A stretch of 64,000 nt of DNA from Cupriavidus necator A5-1 (GCF_000744095.1 NZ_JQLI01000001.1:124001-188000); one strand, 5' to 3'; counted from the stretch's first letter, positions 25,597 through 35,437 are shown. Program-made: numbers and translations. Notes: generated from the letters alone by a model not told the origin.

Positions 25597-26043
25597 ATGA
25601 AGATCCTGCTGATATCGATGGCCGTTGCTGCCGCGGCGGGCATATCGCTTAGTGCTAATGCGCAGGCACCCGCCAGCGCCCCGTCAGGCAGCACCGCGCT
25701 TTGCAAGGACGGGACCTACTACGCCGGCGCCACCAAAAAAGGCGCCTGCGCCGGACACAAGGGCATCAAGGATTGGTATGGTGCCGAGTCCGCGGCCTCG
25801 GCACCTGCCGCGGCCGCTGGTCCGGCATCGAAGGCCCCAGCGCCTGTGGCTCCTGCCGGCGAGAAGAAGACCGCCGCGGCGCCGGGCGGCGGGCCTGGCC
25901 AAGTCTGGGCGAACTCCTCCACAAAGGTCTACCACTGTCCGACCGATCGTTACTATGGCAAGACCAAGACCGGCGAATACATGTCGGAGGCAGACGCGAA
26001 GGCTAAGGGCTTCAAGCCAGATCACGGCAAGGCCTGCTCCTGA
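25597..26043 (+). CDS. Secreted DUF3761-like protein
   Basis: From ATG 25597 (GGGAG upstream) this 148-residue protein has a Sec signal (LISMAVAAAAGISLSANA). A first small cysteine module (LCKDGTYYAGATKKGACAGH) follows, typical of DUF3761. Then come an Ala/Pro-rich linker and a second module (VYHCPTDRYYGKTKTGEYMS...KACS) with paired cysteines. The function of the family is unknown and a periplasmic or extracellular location is expected. A strong hairpin follows the stop. Confidence 0.78.
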   Translation: MKILLISMAVAAAAGISLSANAQAPASAPSGSTALCKDGTYYAGATKKGACAGHKGIKDWYGAESAASAPAAAAGPASKAPAPVAPAGEKKTAAAPGGGPGQVWANSSTKVYHCPTDRYYGKTKTGEYMSEADAKAKGFKPDHGKACS

Positions 26044-26056
26044 GGCCATAGCTTGC

Positions 26057-26080
26057 GCACGGAACCCTCTGGTTCCGTGC
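26057..26080 (+). terminator. Hairpin downstream of the DUF3761-like gene
   Basis: A perfect 10-bp stem (GCACGGAACC / GGTTCCGTGC) with a CTCT loop begins 14 bases after the stop codon. The following sequence is only moderately T-rich (gggtgttctgt), so termination may be partial. Confidence 0.6.
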
Positions 26081-26568
26081 GGGTGTTCTGTACCGGTGTC
26101 CGCGACGCCCGGCACAGTGTTTTCCCTTTCCGCTGTCGGTTCGGGCGTACGTTTTCCTGTCAGGTTTCTCGTTGAGCAGTGGGGCTGGCCTGACTCGGCA
26201 GTGGCCCCCAAACAGTGTGGGGCGGTGAACCCGCCGGCAGTAGGCCTAGCGTCACCTGTCGCGATCATGTCTACCATCCCATGATGGCGGACCGGTTCCG
26301 ACCCATTCTGCCGTTCGACTTCAGGGATCAAATGGCGGCAATGGTCCCGACTAGCGCCATTGCCGCGCCCAATAGCGCGATGACCTGGCAGTCTGCCGAC
26401 GCCGGCGAGGGCATTGCCTTACCGCGCACGATTCCACCGCTTGCCATACAGTCTGGCGTGAAGTCGCCATCATGACCGTCGCGTTGGCAAGCTTTCAGCT
26501 CGACGCAGCGCGAAGTGTCCTCCCGTGGCGCCGGCGCGGGCGTTGACGGCCAGCCGCCTTGCGTGGCG
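26081..26568. other. Stretch without a recognised gene
   Basis: No open frame with a recognisable motif is seen. A short minus-strand segment near 26330-26400 is hydrophobic (IALLGAAMALVGTIAAI) and could be a membrane-protein scrap, but nothing more can be supported. Confidence 0.4.
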
Positions 26569-26919
26569 TCAGATCATCCCCCCAGAATGGTTGCGTGCCC
26601 TGATGACCTCGGTGGTATCCGACTTTGCCCCTCTGCCGGGCTCGCAACGCACGTCGAGCGGGAGGTCGTCGGGCTGCGGCGTGAACTGCTGCAGCAGGGC
26701 AATGGCGCCGCGTCGATGGCTATGTTCGGGAACCCCATTCGCGTAGTGGCACAGGCAGCCGAAGCGGCGCAGCCGGTCGATCTCGTCTTCGAACAGTACC
26801 GGAAACATCTGTGCGCGGCGCGGATGATCGCGCACACTCGGGTCTTCGTCGATGACATCGTCCGCCGGTCCCGACGGTTGGCGGGCCTGCGCGTTGTCAG
26901 ATTTGGAAGTTCGATTCAT
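26569..26919 (-). pseudogene. Degraded cyclic-nucleotide-binding domain protein remnant
   Basis: From ATG 26919 the minus strand reads MNRTSKSDNAQARQPSG and then RAQMFPVLFEDEIDRLRRFG. The latter resembles the start of the cNMP-binding domain in FAD-dependent oxidoreductases of the cNMP-TrxR type (FPVLxxDEIxRLRRFG). After residue 65 the expected beta-roll (YADGEFLF, GMFVVL) is missing and the remaining 50 residues are unrelated. The gene is truncated or rearranged and stops at 26569. Confidence 0.45.
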
Positions 26920-26950
26920 CGCGCATCTCCTCGTCGAAGCCGGATCGCGC

Positions 26951-27857
26951 TTAGAGCGGGGAAACGTCGAGCACTGCCTGGGCGAACGCCGTCGGTGCTT
27001 CCTGCGGGAGGTTGTGGCCGATGCCACCGGTCAGGTCCCGGTGTTCATATTTGCCGGTGAACTTGCCGCGATATGCACTGGGCGCGGGATGCGGTGCACC
27101 GTTAGCATCCACTTCCATCGTTATGGTGGGTGCGCCGATCGTGGGGGCGGCCGCCAGCCGCTTCTCGATGTCATCGTATTTGGCTTCGCCTTCGGCCAGC
27201 CCTTGCCGCCAGCGCTCGTTGTGTACGCTGACGGGCACGTGAACGGGTTCTGGAATGCGGCGGCACTGCGCTCGAAGGTGGAGTCGTCGAACTTCCAGCG
27301 CGGCGATACCTGCTGCCAGATCAGCCGCGTGAAGTCGTGCGTGTATTTTTGATAGCCATCGCGGCCCCGATCGGTCGGAAGATAGAACTGATACCACCAC
27401 TCGAGCTCGGCCGCGGGGGGCAACGGCATCCTGCCTGCCGCCAGGCTGCCGATCAGGTAGCTGCTGACCGCGACGAGCCCGTTACAGCGTTCCGGCCACA
27501 GTGCGGCGATGATGTCGACCGTGCGCGCGCCCCAGTCGAATCCCGCGAGGACGGCTTTCTGGACTCGCAGTGCATTCATCAGCGCGACGATATCAAGCGC
27601 CACGGCTGCCGGCTGCTCGTTACGGAAGGTGTCCTTCGACAGAAATGTAAGTGGAACCATAGCCGTGCGGGTACGGAACGATCACGCGGTAGCCGCGCGA
27701 TGCTACCAACGGGGCGGCATCGACGAAGGCGTGGATATCGTAGGGCCAGCCATGGAGCATGACCACGGCAGGGCCGTCGACGTCCGAGCTCGGCGTAGCC
27801 CACATTGAGCAGCCCTGCGTTGAAGTTCCTGCGAGGCCGATCGATCTCGTTTGTCAT
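26951..27857 (-). pseudogene. Frameshifted alpha/beta hydrolase (haloalkane dehalogenase/epoxide hydrolase-like)
   Basis: Four minus-strand pieces fit one protein in order. MTNEIDRPRRNFNAGLLNVG starts at 27857. Then come AVVMLHGWPYDIHAFVDAAP (oxyanion strand), VLAGFDWGARTVDIIAALWP (Asp nucleophile), and finally APSAYRGKFTGKYEHRDLTG with GIGHNLPQEAP (catalytic His). They lie in three reading frames, with shifts near 27790, 27670 and 27250. All catalytic elements can be traced, so the gene was functional until recently, but several lesions exclude a normal product. Confidence 0.78.
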
Positions 27858-28056
27858 TGTTCTCTCCTCCTGATGACTGAGGAGGCTTGCGGCAACCCGA
27901 TAGTCAATCTAGTTTTGGGGCGGTCATTTGCAAACCAGAAAATGGAGGGCGAGGCGTGGCGGATGACCTGGCAGCGGGTAGAGGGCGGCCGTTCGTCTGG
28001 CGCCGCGCGCTTGCCCGCACGGCGCCCGGCTCATGCGACCAGCAGTCGACTCGGCA

Positions 28057-29111
28057 TCAGTCCCCGGGCGTCGCCGATGGCTCGCCCTGTAGGAAATCCC
28101 GGATTCGGATCGTCCTGGCAATGAGATCGGGCCGTTCTTCCTGGAGGAAATGGCCGGTGTTTTCGACATGAAGCGTCGTCACACTGGACGCCCGGGGCGG
28201 AATGACCTTTTTCATCCATCGGTAGGCCGGGCCGCCCACGGCCAGCACGGGCATGCCGAGCTTGTCGTAGGTCTTCGCGTCCGCGATGTCCTGAGTGAAT
28301 GACTGGTACCACGCATTGCTCGCGCGGATCGCCTCGGCGCTGTTGTAGGCGCGTTCGTAGACTGCGCGGTCGTGTGCGTCGACCGCACCTTCGTCCAGCA
28401 GGAAGTAGCGGAAGAGCCAGTCCTGTTCGACGCGCACGCGCCCCGCGAGCAGTTGCTCGGGAAACCCCTTGACCTGGTGGAAGGCGAACCACCACAAGTA
28501 GGGGTGTGCAAAGTCGAGCTTGTCGCCGAACGTGCCTTGCGCGGGCAACAGCGGGAACGTCAGCAGGCTGTCGTCGGGATGCGGAAATTCTAGCATCACG
28601 AGCTTGCCTGCGGGAAGTTCGCCGCATAGGCGAACGCGACGGCCGATCCAATGTCATGGCCGGCGATGTTGACATTGTCATGGCCGAGCGACGTTACGAG
28701 TCCGTGGATGTCGCGCGCCATGGTCTTCTTGTCGTAGCCGTAGGCCGGCTTGGACGATCCGCCCATGCCTCGCAGGTCGACGGCGATAACGGTGTAGTGC
28801 TCGGCCAGTGCCGGCATCACCTTGTGGAAGGTCCACCAGGTCTCTGGCCAGCCGGGCAGCAGCACCAGCGGCTCGCCACTGCCGCCTGCCACGTAGTGCA
28901 AACGGACACCGTGGACGTCGGCATACCCGTTCCGGAAACCGGGTAGCGATTTCACCAGTGCGCTATCAGATACCGACTCGCTGGCAACCGTGGGCGTCTT
29001 CTCGACCGACGCGCGTGCCGTATCAGCCGGCCGCGCGTGGCCCGGCATTGCAGTCAGCATCAACACCGCGAACGCGGCGCCAGCGCTGCCAAATTTAGCG
29101 ATCGAGTTCAA
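28057..29111 (-). pseudogene. Secreted epoxide hydrolase-like alpha/beta hydrolase with one frameshift
   Basis: The 5' part (29111-28596) encodes a signal peptide (KFGSAGAAFAVLMLTAMPGHA), the oxyanion segment VLLPGWPETWWTFHKVMP and the nucleophile elbow IAGHDIGSAVAFAYAANFPQ. It then hits a stop after ASS. The 3' part (28599-28057) continues in another frame with KLVMLEFPHP, LPAQGTFGDKLDFAHPYLWW, and the catalytic histidine in VENTGHFLQEERPDLIA. A single-base loss near 28605 explains the break. The rest is about 350 residues and looks intact, so either a recent mutation or an assembly error is possible. Confidence 0.82.
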
Positions 29112-29137
29112 GAAATGTCTCCAGGCTGGAAATGGAT

Positions 29138-29754
29138 TCAGACGGTGGCCGTGCGGGGGTCATCGGCGCTAGGTTTGGCCACGGGCTGAGCAGGGGCGTG
29201 GCGATCGTGCACGTGAGCCGTCGGCGTGCGGTCGATCAGCAGGCTCAGCAGTTCGGGCCGGGCGTAGTGGCCGCGCGAGTCCATCAGTTGCTTGCGTCGA
29301 TCGATCAGCGAGAAGTCGAGGTCGGCGATGACGCCGATCAGCATGCTGGGCGAATGCAGCAGCTCAGCGAAGGGCGGGATCGCCTTAACCACTGTCGCCC
29401 ACGGCGCGAGCCTCGCGATCTCTTCCGCGCCGGACGTGTCGGTGCCGACGAGCAGGCCGCTCATGTCGGGCTTCAGCGCGTTCGTGCAGTCCCACAGTAT
29501 TCTTTTCGACGGCGTATTTCCAACCTGAGAGAGCGCGTCGGGCGCTATGGTCCAGGGCGTGGCCAATACGACCACACGTCGGCAAAGTGCACCGTCTCGG
29601 CAACCGTGCCGACGCTTGCCCCGAGTGCTGCTGCGTCTGCATTGAGCTTACCCAAGTCGCGGCTGAAGCTCAGCATCACGTCGTGGCCGCGAGGCACGAG
29701 ATGCTTCGCGAGGCCAGTCCCTACGTTGCCCGCGCCGATAATTCCGATTTTCAT
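29138..29754 (-). pseudogene. Chimera of F420-type NADP oxidoreductase (5') and nitrilase-family C-terminus (3')
   Basis: From 29754 the minus strand encodes MKIGIIGAGNVGTGLAKHL, the Rossmann start of NAD-binding F420-dependent-oxidoreductase-like reductases. A frameshift near 29572 leads to [32 protein letters not shown] and [16 protein letters not shown], still the same family. From about 29335 it changes abruptly to [19 protein letters not shown] and [20 protein letters not shown], which is the C-terminal end of nitrilase/carbon-nitrogen hydrolases. It is thus a frameshifted fusion of two unrelated genes created by deletion. Confidence 0.7.
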
Positions 29755-29971
29755 GATCGAGTCTCCTTCCTGCCAGGATCACGGCCGATCTCAGCCGATG
29801 TTGGCCCATATCGACTTGTACTGAGTGTAGCTCTGCAGCGCCTGGGCGCCCCCGTAGGCGTGCGGCCACTTTGGTGCTACAGGGATCGGACCTGTCATTT
29901 CAGGCAATGAGCTAAAGTGAACGATTAGTCTGCTGCCACGATACTGACGGATGCCCAGCCGTAACCTTCGC

Positions 29972-31059
29972 TCAGCGGAACTCCAGTCCAGCCGCGTCGC
30001 GCTGGGCGGCGCTCCAGTTCCTGGCCCGGAGGAGTCGCGACGCCCAGTCCTCTGCCGCTGCCAGATAAACCGGTTGCGGATTCAGGCGATACTCCCGGAC
30101 GCAGGCTTCGGCGAATTTGAGCGCGTGGGGGATCTTCCGTGTCGATGGAGCGGTCAATGACCACTGACTCTTCCTGGGGCGGCCAATCGTTGTGCTCAAA
30201 AGCCCGCTCGTCGCCGTAGGCCGCAGCCGTTGCGTCGACGTTTTGCCAGACATGGGCCAGCGCAGTCTTGTGCAGCCCGGCCGGGAGGTGTGGCAGCAGC
30301 AGGCGAAGCGCGGCCGCTACCGTGACCATGTTGAAGTAACACGAGGGGCTGACGGGACGCGTTGGCCAGGTACAGGCGCGCACCCGCCTCGGTAAGCGAG
30401 CTTAGGGCGCGCTCGACCGATTCAGGCTCGGCCGCACGGTCTACAGCCCGTGAGAACTCCTCCCTACGCGCTTGCATCACACGGAGGTAAACCTCTCTCG
30501 GCATGCCCGGCCGCGCCTGGCCGCTCAGAAAGAGTGGGATCCGGCCGAGCGCGTCGCCGAGTTGGAGCGCACCCGCGAGGCGCGGAGTGCCGGGGAGCTT
30601 GCGGTAGTAGGCAGCCCAGTACGCCAGCGCGACCCCGAGTTCTTCGACGCGCAGCGGAGTCTCGGTGTTTGCCAGCGCGCGAAGCGCATGCGCAGTGCGA
30701 AGGAATCCATGGCCGCCCGCCGAAGGGGCCGCTGGTAGCAAACGGCCGATCCACTCCGTGAACACTGTCCGCCAGGGTGCCTCGGTCAGTTGAGCATGAA
30801 AGAAGGCAACCCAGTCTGGAAACCGCTCGATGGCCCCGAGCGCCTCCGCCCAACATTCTGCCGTGATGGGCGAGCGGGGGAGCGGCATCGCATCGAGTTT
30901 GCGCCGATATCGGCCCGCCCAGGCGACCACCACGTCCTCGCGACCCAGCGCGACCAGCGCCTCGGCGGCCATCGGTCCGTGATTGGGTGCGCCGCCACCT
31001 GCGATCTCACTGCCGGTTCCTCGCAAGCGCTCGAGTGCTTCGTCGAAGGTGCTGTTCAT
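29972..31059 (-). pseudogene. Frameshifted questin oxidase-like (DUF4243) gene
   Basis: From ATG 31059 the minus strand encodes MNSTFDEALERLRGTG, NHGPMAAEALVALGREDVVV and APSAGGHGFLRTAHALRALA. These match the NHxPM and GHGxIRTAHA motifs of the questin oxidase-like family (Baeyer-Villiger-type enzymes and relatives). A frameshift near 30345 passes to RPLVLLQHGHG-equivalent sequence and AHVWQNVDATAAAYGDERAF. A second shift near 30140 passes to HALKFAEACVREYRLNPQPV and WASRLLRARNWSAAQRDAAG, ending at 29972. Two lesions make it a pseudogene. Confidence 0.72.
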
Positions 31060-31176
31060 AATTTGACTCCCTCCGGGTCCTCCGGGAACTGCAGAGGACG
31101 GGACAAACCGACGGTCATCGAGACCCGGACCCAGCCGCTGTTACCAGGCGATGAGCGAAAATCACCAAAACGGTTG

Positions 31177-31785
31177 TCATCCCGTGACTCCTTCATCGAA
31201 TGGGCTTCTCTTCGTGCCTTTCCATAGGTAGTTGCAAATTGCCGCCGTGAAAGGCTTGAGATCTCGAGGATGCCGTGAGGAGATGAAATTCCGGTCGATC
31301 ACGACACTCTTGTCCTCCCAGATTCCCCCGCAACCTACGATGACCGGCTCCACGGCCAGCTCGTTGTATTGCTCGGCGGATAGCTCGCTGTCGCCCGTAA
31401 AGCCAGTGATCCGGCGGTCGCGAACGATGCCAGCTTCGGCTGCAAGCAATGCACCCCTGCAGATGCAGGCTACCAACTTGCCTCCTCCTGCGATCGCGCG
31501 CACGAAGGCTTTGATTTGCTCGTCCTGACTCAGGATTACAGGACTTTTCGCACCGCCCGGGATCAAGATGCCATCAAACTCTTGGGCCTCGACCTCAGCG
31601 ATGGAGTAGTCCACGTCGTAGGTGCCGACTTTCTGGAAGTAGCTGTAGATCTCAATCGTACCCCTGGCCGGCGAGACGATATCGACCTGTGCCCCAAGGA
31701 GTTCGAGTGCGAAGCGCGGCACCAGGCACTCCTCTTCCTGGAAGCCATCTGCGATGAGCGCTGCGATCCGAGGTTCGTTTGACAT
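31177..31785 (-). CDS. DJ-1/PfpI-family protein
   Basis: This 202-residue protein has the DJ-1/PfpI fold: ALIADGFQEEE (acidic partner) at the N-terminus, DGILIPGGAKSPVIL, and the nucleophile elbow KLVACICRGALLAAEAG (Cys109). PfpI proteins usually have His after the nucleophile cysteine, whereas here it is Arg110, which may change activity. GFTGDSELSAEQYNELA and EPVIVGCGGIWEDKSVV complete the core. It is divergent from a LysR gene 149 bases away and is probably its target. A stress, deglycase or isomerase role is possible. Confidence 0.82.
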   Translation of the reverse strand: MSNEPRIAALIADGFQEEECLVPRFALELLGAQVDIVSPARGTIEIYSYFQKVGTYDVDYSIAEVEAQEFDGILIPGGAKSPVILSQDEQIKAFVRAIAGGGKLVACICRGALLAAEAGIVRDRRITGFTGDSELSAEQYNELAVEPVIVGCGGIWEDKSVVIDRNFISSRHPRDLKPFTAAICNYLWKGTKRSPFDEGVTG

Positions 31786-31934
31786 GTATGTCCTCCTTGC
31801 CCCCGCTACTTGAGCAGCTTGAAGGGGTGGGTCCTACATCCGTGCCCAGTCGCGGAGTCGTCTGAGGTCGTCAACAGAGATGGTGGCCCCCTCTGACATA
31901 TCCGCCAAGCGGATTTTGTGTATATCATTTATCC

Positions 31935-32909
31935 ATGTCGCGAATAGATGAACAGGTCGCCGCAAGCCACCCTGACGGGGTGAGCCTTGAAGCCTTCGAT
32001 CTAAATCTGTTGCGTGTTTTGGACGCGCTGCTCGCCGCACGCAGTGTGTCTGGGGCTGCACGCCGTCTCAATTTGAGTCAGCCGGCGACTAGCGCCGCGC
32101 TCTCGCGCCTGCGCCAGGCGCTCCAAGATTTGCTGCTCGTGCGGATCGGTAACCGCATGACGCCCACGCCTCTCGCGGAGGAGCTGGGACCCCGCGTTGC
32201 GCGTATTCTCAAAGACGTCCGAGATGCGCTGCACGCAGCCGCCAGCTTCGAGCCGGCGACCACCCAGCGGCGCTTTCGCATCGGCGCCAACGACTACGCC
32301 TCGCTGGTCGTGCTGGCACCGGTCGCGGCGCGCCTGCGCCAACTCGCACCACGCGCTACGCTTGAAATCTTGCCTCTCGATACTGCTCCTGACCTGGGAC
32401 TTGCCACGCGCGCGCTCGATTTCGTCATCGCCGATCGCTGGAGCTTGCGCGGCATTCGCGGCCTAGAGACGCTGCTTCACGAGTCTTTCGTGAGTGTCGC
32501 GCGGGCGGACCACCCTCGATTGCCGCGCCGCGTAACGCTCGAAGCGTTTCTTGCCGAAGATCATGCCTTGCTTGCCCCTCGTGGCATGTCTTCTGGAATC
32601 GTTGATCATGCACTCGAAAGGATGGGGCATACCCGACGAGTAGCGTTGACCGTGCCGCATTACCTGGTCGCGCCGATGATCGTGGCGCAGACGGACCTGA
32701 TCATGACACTTCCGCGGCGCATCGCTGACTGCTTTGCCGATTCCCATCGCTTGCGCATTTTCCCGCCGCCGATCGCGCTAGAAGGATTTGATGTGGCAAT
32801 GGCATTCGATCTTCGTAGCGAGGCCGACCCACCTGTGCAATGGCTAAAGCAACTTCTGCGCGCCATTGCCGGAGACGTCGACAAGGTCAGCGGAAGGAAG
32901 AGGCAATGA
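31935..32909 (+). CDS. LysR-family transcriptional regulator (NodD/LinR-like)
   Basis: This 324-residue protein has the LysR winged helix at about 20-80 (FDLNLLRVLDALLAARSVSG, ARRLNLSQPATSAALSRLRQ, RIGNRMTPTPLAEEL). A full periplasmic-binding-protein-like effector domain follows. The RIGNRMTPTPLA wording is typical of the NodD/NahR/LinR branch, which often responds to aromatic or chlorinated compounds. It is divergent from the DJ-1/PfpI gene and is expected to control it and perhaps itself. No effector can be named from sequence. Confidence 0.88.
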   Translation: MSRIDEQVAASHPDGVSLEAFDLNLLRVLDALLAARSVSGAARRLNLSQPATSAALSRLRQALQDLLLVRIGNRMTPTPLAEELGPRVARILKDVRDALHAAASFEPATTQRRFRIGANDYASLVVLAPVAARLRQLAPRATLEILPLDTAPDLGLATRALDFVIADRWSLRGIRGLETLLHESFVSVARADHPRLPRRVTLEAFLAEDHALLAPRGMSSGIVDHALERMGHTRRVALTVPHYLVAPMIVAQTDLIMTLPRRIADCFADSHRLRIFPPPIALEGFDVAMAFDLRSEADPPVQWLKQLLRAIAGDVDKVSGRKRQ

Positions 32910-33056
32910 CACAGAACGGCCGTGCCGCGAGCAGGGCGCTGAACCCTGACAAGAACGGCCCTATTGGTTGGGAAAGCGAGGATCGCTTCTGCGGCAATGG
33001 TGTTCCGTAAGTCTGGCTTCTTGGTGCGCAATCGCACCAACGCCAAGGATGTGACC

Positions 33057-33245
33057 ATGAACAAGAAGAAAGAGTCGGCAGGCAGGTTTGATGCTGTATT
33101 TTTCTTCTATCCGCCAGGCTCGAAGCCTAAGAACGCCACTGGCGTGACGGCCAGTGGCCCCGCTAATGCGCAGATCCTCGCAGTCATGGACGCTGTTCAG
33201 GCTCGCGTATTCGCCAAGTTCGAGGAATCGGCAAGGCTTGGATAG
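33057..33245 (+). CDS. Small hypothetical protein
   Basis: This 62-codon frame starts at ATG 33057 with MNKKKESAGRFDAVFFFYPP. It is followed by an Ala/Val helix (ANAQILAVMDAVQARVFAKF). No signal peptide and no known motif are seen. It could be a real small gene or the end of a degraded one; support is weak. Confidence 0.3.
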   Translation: MNKKKESAGRFDAVFFFYPPGSKPKNATGVTASGPANAQILAVMDAVQARVFAKFEESARLG

Positions 33246-33275
33246 ATTGTCGCCAGAAAACAAAGCTAGGGGATC

Positions 33276-33449
33276 ATGTTTGCGCGGGCGGTCCTGGCGT
33301 TTGTTGCACTGCCCGGCGTAGTGGCCTTTGCTGTGCCCGGCATCTGGCTGATTGCCAGCTCACACACGCAGCTCGCACAACGGGGGGAGCGTTCAAATTT
33401 CAGCGGTCGAGTGGACAGGAAAAGCATGCCCACTGTTCTAGCGGTTTGA
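33276..33449 (+). pseudogene. Isoprenylcysteine methyltransferase-like N-terminal remnant
   Basis: The frame from ATG 33276 encodes MFARAVLAFVALPGVVAFAV and then PGIWLIASSHTQLAQ. This resembles the first membrane helix of ICMT-like small methyltransferases (LARAVLAFxALPGxVAFxxP). After about 38 residues the similarity ends, with a charged tail and a stop at 33449. The SAM-binding C-terminus is absent. Confidence 0.5.
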
Positions 33450-33699
33450 CCGACCGGTTCGACTCAGAAGCCGACGTAGCCGCAATGGTTGCCTAATGGC
33501 TGTTCCTGGCCGGCAGGCGACATCAGTCAGTCGATCGCCGGTCGGCGCTTGCCGGCCCCCTTCAGTCCTTCGACGCGGCGTCGCGCCAACGGCAGGTTTC
33601 AGGGTCAGCGGCCATCCCTTCCCATGGCTCGCCGGCAGGTCGTCCAGCATCGGCGTATGGGCGGCCGCGCCGGGGAGCATGGGGTTGGGAGCCGTCTTC

Positions 33700-33848
33700 A
33701 GCAGCTCCTGATCGATCCATATCGTGATATCTCCTCTGGCAATCAGCCCTACGTTGTATCGCGCCCAGTTCTGGACGCGGTAGACCGCTTTGGGCCCGCT
33801 TCGCTGCCGCTTATCCTTGCGCATCGTCCCGGAAAAAGTCCAAGACAC
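33700..33848 (-). pseudogene. IS5-family transposase N-terminal fragment
   Basis: The minus strand encodes KDKRQRSGPKAVYRVQNWAR and YNVGLIARGDITIWIDQELL. This is the conserved start of IS5-group transposases (YRVxNWxxYNxxLxxRGxITxWxD). It loses similarity after about 50 residues. The DDE domain is missing. Confidence 0.7.
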
Positions 33849-34090
33849 TACGCCGCTTCACCCAAAGTTAACAGGGCCACTGCCCCAGCCGTTGCGCGTG
33901 AACGTCAGCCGCCACGGACCCGGGATTCATGCAACAACGCCGTCAGCCAGCACTATCGAACTGGCAAACAGCAGCCTCCCATGCCCGCTGATCAAGGCCG
34001 GTTGACCAGACTGCTTACACTAGCCGACTTCGCGAAGTTGAATCATCAAATTTGTTAATACTGCGGATTGTGCGCGTGGTGGATGCTGAT
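33849..34090. other. Short gap without a gene
   Basis: Nothing recognisable is seen between the IS5 scrap and the converging end of the secreted-protein gene. Confidence 0.4.
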
Positions 34091-35437
34091 TCAATAGGTC
34101 CGAACAAATGGGTAGAAGCAATTGAAGCCGCGCACCGCAAAGATCAACCATGTGGTAGCGGAGACTGCGGAGGCCGTCTTCATGCGGAAATAGGTGTTGC
34201 TGCTGCCGCGATCCGAGTAACTCAAGCCCCCGTCTCCTTGCTGCTGGGCTACCAGGTTGTCGAGATACAGGTCGATCTTTCCCTGGATCGCCCAGGTGCT
34301 CCAGCCTAGGCTCGCATAGAAGGCTTTCACCATCTTGAGCGCCACCATCATCTGCCCGGTGCCTTCGTACCAGGCGTCCTGCAGTTTATCGTTGACAATG
34401 ATGAGGTCGCCGTTCGCACCCGAGCTGGCGGAGAAATAGTCATACCAGGCGTTGAAGTAGGTACCCTGGTTGGCGCGCTCACGGCTATGGACGAAATCCA
34501 CGCCACCGCTGTATTCGAACGGGCTTGGCGACGTCTCGACCGCCCAGCGAACCAGCGAATAGTATGCGTTGTTGAAGTCGTCACCCATCGACGCGGCCCC
34601 GAACGTCAGCATGTCGGTGGGGAACTTGCCATCGTTGCGCCCGCCGTTGAAATGCAACTCGGCTGCGTTCCACACGTTGTTGGTCAGGAATATGTAGATG
34701 TTGCCGAGAGTGGAGTCGATCGAGTAGTCGCCCGCCAGCGAAGCGTTGGCCCTCGCGTACAGTGCGCTGTTCGCCCTGATACCCTTGAGGAAGGCATAGA
34801 GGTCGAGGTTGTGCTCTGTCGAGGCCACGCTTTGCAGTCGATTCGACGCAAAGTTCACGGCACCGTCGCCGCCCCATTGGGTCTTCCACTGATTGCTTGA
34901 AACATAGCGCGCAATGGCGACAATCATGTCGTCGAATGTCGTGTCGCCCGGATTGCGGGCCTTATAGGCCAGTGCTGCCAGGCCGACCCATGCCGTCGGG
35001 CCGACGTCAGTGAAGGGCTCGGCTACGGCACCGTTGGCGTTGGAGGTCGAACAGGTATAGGCCGTGTACCATGATCCCTCCGCATTCTGGGCCGCCTTCA
35101 ACCGGCTAAGGATTGCCAGTGCTTTAGTCGCGCTGTGCTGGCGGTTGCCGGGGCGCCGATCCTGAAGGTACGCGATCACCGCCAGTGCTTGGTCGTAAGT
35201 GTAGCCGCGGTCGTCGGGCGCGCGCGGAACGACCAGTTTGTAAACCCCGTTTTCGATGGTGTACTGATCGTTGTAGTCGTTCTTGTACGATTGGACGCAG
35301 CCCCCCAAGTATTGGCCGTCTAGCCAACCGTAGGCGTTAGCGACCGCCGTATCGATTTGCGATGGCGTGGCAGCAAACGCGTTCAGACTTGCCGCTGCGA
35401 ACGTTAATTTGATCAGAGCTTTTGCGAGACGCTTCAT
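34091..35437 (-). CDS. Large secreted protein with alpha/alpha-toroid-like repeats
   Basis: From ATG 35437 (AGGGG upstream) this 448-residue protein starts with a Sec signal (LIKLTFAAASLNAFA, cleavage near residue 23). The mature part is rich in Trp, Tyr, Asn and Gly. It contains repeated helix-pair units such as QALAVIAYLQDRRPG, WVGLAALAYKARNPG, MMVALKMVKAFYASLG and a C-terminal LDNLVAQQQGDGGLSYSDRG. This pattern resembles alpha/alpha-toroid proteins (terpene-cyclase/prenyltransferase or glycoside-hydrolase-like). I cannot assign catalytic residues. Few cysteines occur (VGGC-type near 48). Function unknown; export is well supported. Confidence 0.7.
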   Translation of the reverse strand: MKRLAKALIKLTFAAASLNAFAATPSQIDTAVANAYGWLDGQYLGGCVQSYKNDYNDQYTIENGVYKLVVPRAPDDRGYTYDQALAVIAYLQDRRPGNRQHSATKALAILSRLKAAQNAEGSWYTAYTCSTSNANGAVAEPFTDVGPTAWVGLAALAYKARNPGDTTFDDMIVAIARYVSSNQWKTQWGGDGAVNFASNRLQSVASTEHNLDLYAFLKGIRANSALYARANASLAGDYSIDSTLGNIYIFLTNNVWNAAELHFNGGRNDGKFPTDMLTFGAASMGDDFNNAYYSLVRWAVETSPSPFEYSGGVDFVHSRERANQGTYFNAWYDYFSASSGANGDLIIVNDKLQDAWYEGTGQMMVALKMVKAFYASLGWSTWAIQGKIDLYLDNLVAQQQGDGGLSYSDRGSSNTYFRMKTASAVSATTWLIFAVRGFNCFYPFVRTY

